From positions 729,300 to 793,299 of the forward strand of contig WMCF01000067.1 in the NCBI GenBank assembly GCA_009792885.1: a DNA stretch of 64,000 nucleotides. Direction: 5' to 3'. This stretch comes from Eremophila alpestris peregrina (taxonomy: Eukaryota; Chordata; Aves; Passeriformes; Alaudidae). The translations under genes and the position numbers were made by a program. The notes under the pieces were generated by a model. The model was not told where the DNA came from. It saw only the letters and a list, made by a program, of their open reading frames with translations, and made no database searches. Positions 59,559 to 64,000 of the stretch are shown here, one piece after another; within the stretch, counting starts at the first letter, position 1, and each line of letters opens with the position of its first letter.

Positions 59559-62500
59559 TCACAGTTTGAAACCTGAGTGAATGGCAACAATGCCAAAGTT
59601 TAAATTCTCATAATCCACTTTGAAAAAGCCTGCATCTTCTATCATTGCCTTCAGCTCCTCCTGAAAAATAAGTGCCACAATTATTACCAGCCTGAAGGCC
59701 TGTCAGTCAGCTGGCCACAAGATGATGCTGGAACTGTGTTTTGTGTGTTAGTGAATTTGGGGAAATCCTGCCTTACCTGAGGGGGGAACTGTCGGATGCT
59801 CTCCACAAGATACTGGTAAGACCTCCAGTCACCAGCAATAACCTCACCCAGAACAGGGATCACCTGGAAGCTGTACAGGTCATAGAGGCTGCACAGAGAG
59901 ATGGGAAATACAGATTATTAAAAACCAATTTAAACCCTCTCCAACACAAGCTGGTCTCTGTGCCACTATGCTGTGCAGTCTGTAGCTGACTTTAAAAGTG
60001 CACCAAGATGTGGTCTCAAAGTATCTCACCTCTTATTCTGAGTACAAACAAGAGAGCCTTGTGACATGGCATAAATGAACCTGTCACCATGTTCCTACCT
60101 GGAAAGAAGAGGGTTGCTGACACGACTAAATTCAAGGCAGAGAAATCTTCCTCCTGGTTTCAGCACACGATAGGCCTCTTGGAGTGCCTGAGACAAAGCA
60201 GGTGTGATAAGTTTGCTTCTGTAGAACATCACCCACCTATTATCATGCCATGTGATATTATCATGCAGCTCTGATGAACTGAGGGGAATTAAGAGTATCC
60301 TGACTGGCAATCTGCAATATTTACTATAGAGAAGCATACTAAGGCAAGTAAAAAAACCCAAATGTGCCACAAATCCAAAGCACAAATACTCTTGCTGTTA
60401 CATAAATAGATTTTTACAAGGTTTTGTGTCAAAACTGTGATGTTGGATTTGCAATTTTCTTTTCTTTCCCTACTCGCAGTTGATGAAAGTTTGTTGGCAG
60501 AGCTCTTGTAATTACCAAACACAAAAGGGAGAAGGTGACTCAGCTACAAGAAACTGAAAATCAAAACAGGCATGATAATTTTTTTTTAAATCAAAAGAAA
60601 AGATTTTATTGTGAGGCACACCCAAAGGTTCAAAGAAGAAGTGATACTGGGTTTCAGATGAGCAGCATGTAAGAACAGGAAGGAAAGAGGAAGAAGAGGA
60701 AAATCTTTGGCTACTTTGAAAATTCCATCCTGCATCAAAATAGAATACTTAACAAGAATATAGAGAAAATCCTGTTTAAAACTGTGTGTTCTTTCATACA
60801 AGAGCAGAGTTGTATCCCAGAACCTCTGAAGGTTGTTCAGCTGACTTCAACTCTCCTGTTCCCATGGGATAAAATATAAACACTACACAGGAGCTCTGCA
60901 AAAGAGTTGGCACCTTGGGTGTGTTTTGTATCAGGTCTCCAGGGAGCTCTGCTGTATGAAGGCAAAGAGCCTGTGCTTTGGAAGGGTGCAGACAAAGCAC
61001 CAGGAAAACCCATGCACAGTGAGTTCAAAGGCATATGGTTCAAGGTGGTTTGGATCCAAATGCTTCATCTTCCACAGGAGATCTGCCAAGGTTGTAACAC
61101 ACTCCTCCAAAACAGACAATAGTGCATCCAGACAGGTGTCACCCACACAACAGCCATTCTCAAAGGAGAGATAGTTTAGAACAAATAGTACTACTTATTC
61201 TAATTAAAATCAGACTTGTTCTTTATAGGGAGTTCTGCCACTAGCCAGTGTAAAGACACTCAGCAGAAGTGGAACAGCAGTGGGGGCAGCAGCCTCCTTC
61301 CCACTTTGCTCTGGCAGTTCTGTAGGCTCAGGCAGAGAAACAGGAGGGGACAGGAAGCATTGGACCCACTGTTGGTGGGATATAGATCAGGTGCTGCAGG
61401 AAGATTTGAGATATGCAGACTGACTACACTGTGCATGTGTAGACCCAGCCATGCCACAGGTCAGGAGAAGGTGGGCAATGACTGTAGCATCCAGCCCTTT
61501 GCCTTAGGAAGAGACTGTGTGGCTTGCCAAGCTGGAAGGATTGGGTGCAACTGGTATAAATCTTTTTATGACAAAGGTGGGGCATTTAATTGCATTTTCA
61601 ATTCAAAAAGTTGCATACTATATTTTAAATGTTATCTTAAATGTTTCAGGAGTAGATTAGGATCTTCCTTAATCCAAAGGAGTTCCTACTTTGCTTCCTT
61701 TGTAGAATAAAAAAGCCATAAGGACCCCATGTCAGGATATATTGTAGTAACTTACCAAATCAATACGAGTTACATTTCGGATTCCAAAGGCAATTGTGTA
61801 AACATCAAACTTATCATCATCAAAGGGCAACTCTTCAGCATTCCCAACTACCCAGGACAAGCCTGTAGTGAAAGACAAATCACAGAACTGAACTCAGACT
61901 GCTCCAGAAAGGCTAGAACTTATGCATTCTAGAAGGAATTGATTATTTTAAAGTGATATTGTAAACAAGTGTTTCCATTTTGCTGTTTTGTTGGAGGAAA
62001 GACACTTTGGCCTGTACTTATGAATCTTTCAAGACAGAGCAGTTAATTTTGCAGATCAACCAAAACACTGTTCTGCACATTCACATAGTGTGTGTATGTG
62101 CCACAAAGATTTTACCCAAACTTGCATCATCGTGGAAAGCACTGTTGGCTGCCATTTGTTTGTGGCAAAGTTATAAAAAGAGAATCTCTGCTCAAAGTGT
62201 AGCTATAGGCAATTACTAACATCTTGCCATGCAACAATGGCCAAAACAACACATTTTACTAGAAAGCTTCCACAGGTTGAGGGACATGAAAAGCCACACT
62301 CCCTCCATCAGGACTATCAGTATGTGATGCAGCTGCAGCTGTGTTGTTTCCTAGTCCCCAAAGCATCAAGACCATGTCTGTGTGTGGAGCATGGATGTTC
62401 AGGTTATTGGCAAGCAGACAAAATGCACAGTCAATGACTGTGCAACTCATGTTCCTTTTTCCCATGCACAGCTCCCACTCTTGGTGAATGTACAAAGGGA

Positions 62501-63945
62501 AACAGCAAAAAAAACTTCTGCCCCTGACCATTTCTTGCTATCAGGAATGTTACTGCCATGGTAATAATGCATTATTTACCTTCAGTGTAGCCAAGATGCT
62601 GTGCTTTCTGCTTCCCAACTTTTAACATTTCTCTGTTGATGTCACAGACCACCACTTGGGAATCCCCTAGGGAATTAGATTTTTCTTTCTGGTAACTCTC
62701 AAAAATTTCCTGCCACGACAAATTCTGATGGTCCTTGAGCTTCCTCTGGAGCTGGCGTTGTCGTACAGAGCGAACATAATTAATGAATCGAAAGGCAATG
62801 TCACCTGCAGTTGTTTAAAAAGGAAAGATACACATTTTGGAGTGTTTTCTGACTCCAGGAAGGCTTTGAACAACGAACTGACTTAATATTTCTTTTTAGT
62901 CATATATATTTATAAAAACACCCCCTCAGACACACTGTAGAGACACAGAAAGAGTGTGTGTGTACATCTATATAGAGAAAAACGGAACTTATTAAAATCA
63001 AACAGTCCATGACATTCTACAAATTCACACAGTTTTCCATAACATATCACAGCAGGCCTTATCACTTATCAACATATCACTTTCAGACCCTTAAAGCAAG
63101 ATATAACAAAACACGAAGATATTACTTCTTAATAAAGTCAAGTAGATGCTTCATTAGTTTTAAAGATGGAGCTAAGGGAGAGAAAAAACCCCCAGCAGGC
63201 AACGTAATTCTGAGCAGACTCAAACAGCCATTGTCATGTGGAACTCACCAAAATTATTTACCTGTTCCCCCGGCAACATCAAGAAGGAGTGTTCCTGGGC
63301 AAGGGTTCATTTTATGCATGAGGATATCCTTCCACACCCGATGAATTCCTAGAGTCATTGAATCATTCATTACGTCGTATTTCTTGGCCACATTTTCAAA
63401 GACCTGATAAACTGCAAAGAAAGGACATGGGAATGAGATGCAATTTACTTTAAAATCCTTATGTCTAAGTAAAACGTGTCCTTTATTGCCCTGTAGAGGT
63501 CTGTCACTATGTGGAGCTGAAAAATGCCACAAGAAAACTCATTAAAAAAAAAAAAAGAAAAAAAAGAAGGCCGAATCCTACTGAGCCTATTGTCCAACAA
63601 AGGTCTCTGGTGAAACACAGCCCTCCCGAGCTGAGGGAAGTTACAGTGATATTATTCACCGAGACTCCCAGTCACGCCTCAGATAAGAGCCCATCCCCAA
63701 ACACGTCCCCAGCACTGTGGAGAACCATCACCGGCTGCCGGGGAGCGCAGCTCGGCTCCGGGCCCAGCCCGCCCTCTCCCGCCGCCGCCGCCCTCACTTT
63801 TCTCCCTCCTCTCCTCCTCCGTCACGGTCTGGAAGCCGAAATGCATCTCCGGCCCCGCGGCCAAGCCGCGGCGCGCCCGCACAGCCCCGGCGGGCCGGGA
63901 GAGCAGCGCCCGGCAGCGGCACCGCCACAGCCGCACGGCCGCCAT
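59559..63945 (-). CDS. COQ5: Ubiquinone biosynthesis C-methyltransferase COQ5, mitochondrial
   Basis: COQ5 is the SAM-dependent C-methylase that converts 2-methoxy-6-polyprenyl-1,4-benzoquinol to its 5-methyl form; it belongs to the matrix-side CoQ synthome. Seven exons (63798-63945, 63262-63411, 62580-62804, 61756-61862, 60099-60187, 59777-59888, 59559-59660) join in phase into 310 residues (human 327). An Arg-rich presequence covers about residues 1-30. The UbiE/COQ5 signature YDVMNDSMTLGIHRVW is at 61-76, with Thr where Ser is usual. SAM motif I, LLDVAGGTGD, is at 92-101, motif II VVVCD at 150-154, NAEELPFDDDKFD at 182-194 and KPGGRF at 220-225. The C-terminus ends IVAIHSGFKL, as in human. 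The start is the ATG at 63945, overlapping a YY1-type site; the upstream in-frame GTG at 63972 is not a start. All introns have GT/AG ends. Confidence 0.97.
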
Positions 63946-63948
63946 CTT
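63937..63948 (-). promoter_or_regulatory. COQ5: YY1-type site over the COQ5 start codon
   Basis: AAGATGGCGGCC on the minus strand includes the initiation codon. YY1 sites at this position are a known pattern of housekeeping and mitochondrial genes and imply a transcription start very close upstream. The flanking sequence to the window end is CpG-rich promoter DNA. Confidence 0.6.
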
Positions 63949-64000
63949 CGGGCACCGCCGGGGCGGGGGCACCGCGGCACGGGGGCGGTGCTCCGCCGGG

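Overview
This is a vertebrate nuclear chromosome window, most likely from a bird. Five CR1 LINE fragments are the only retroelements I could recognise. The genes have short introns and GC-rich CpG-island promoters. The gene order is that of human 12q24.31, which as far as I recall corresponds to chicken chromosome 15. I cannot name the species; a turtle or crocodilian also carries CR1, but intron size and the repeat mix fit a bird better.

Layout. Positions 1-2750 hold the 5' end of the neural RNA-binding protein gene MSI1 on the minus strand: four coding exons, three very short introns and a strong CpG island. The rest of MSI1 lies beyond the left edge. Positions 2751-46000 are a 43-kb gene desert with no recognisable protein-coding exon and almost no interspersed repeat. 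It contains several stretches with the look of conserved regulatory DNA (about 17.0-19.1 kb, 23.9-24.6 kb, 35.1-35.4 kb, 40.85-41.1 kb and 42.2-43.3 kb). Its likeliest role is control of MSI1, but that is inference.

Positions 46000-64000 are a dense housekeeping block: COX6A1 (+), TRIAP1 (-), GATC (+), DYNLL1 (+) and COQ5 (-). All exons of these five genes can be placed with consensus splice sites and give proteins of 108, 76, 205 (or shorter), 89 and 310 residues. COX6A1, TRIAP1, GATC and COQ5 all make mitochondrial proteins: respiratory complex IV, intermembrane-space lipid transfer, mitochondrial Gln-tRNA synthesis and ubiquinone synthesis. TRIAP1 and GATC share a 114-bp divergent promoter. 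COX6A1/TRIAP1 and DYNLL1/COQ5 are convergent, and the poly(A) signals of the second pair lie only about 45 bp apart.

The most unusual points are these. A coding-frame minisatellite sits inside the first exon of GATC and would put a His/Arg-rich repeat into the targeting region. DYNLL1 has Ser instead of Cys at residue 2. Three CCAAT boxes lie at exactly 31-bp intervals in the DYNLL1 promoter. SRSF9, which lies between GATC and DYNLL1 in human, is not there. I saw no tRNA, rRNA, CRISPR array or viral gene.
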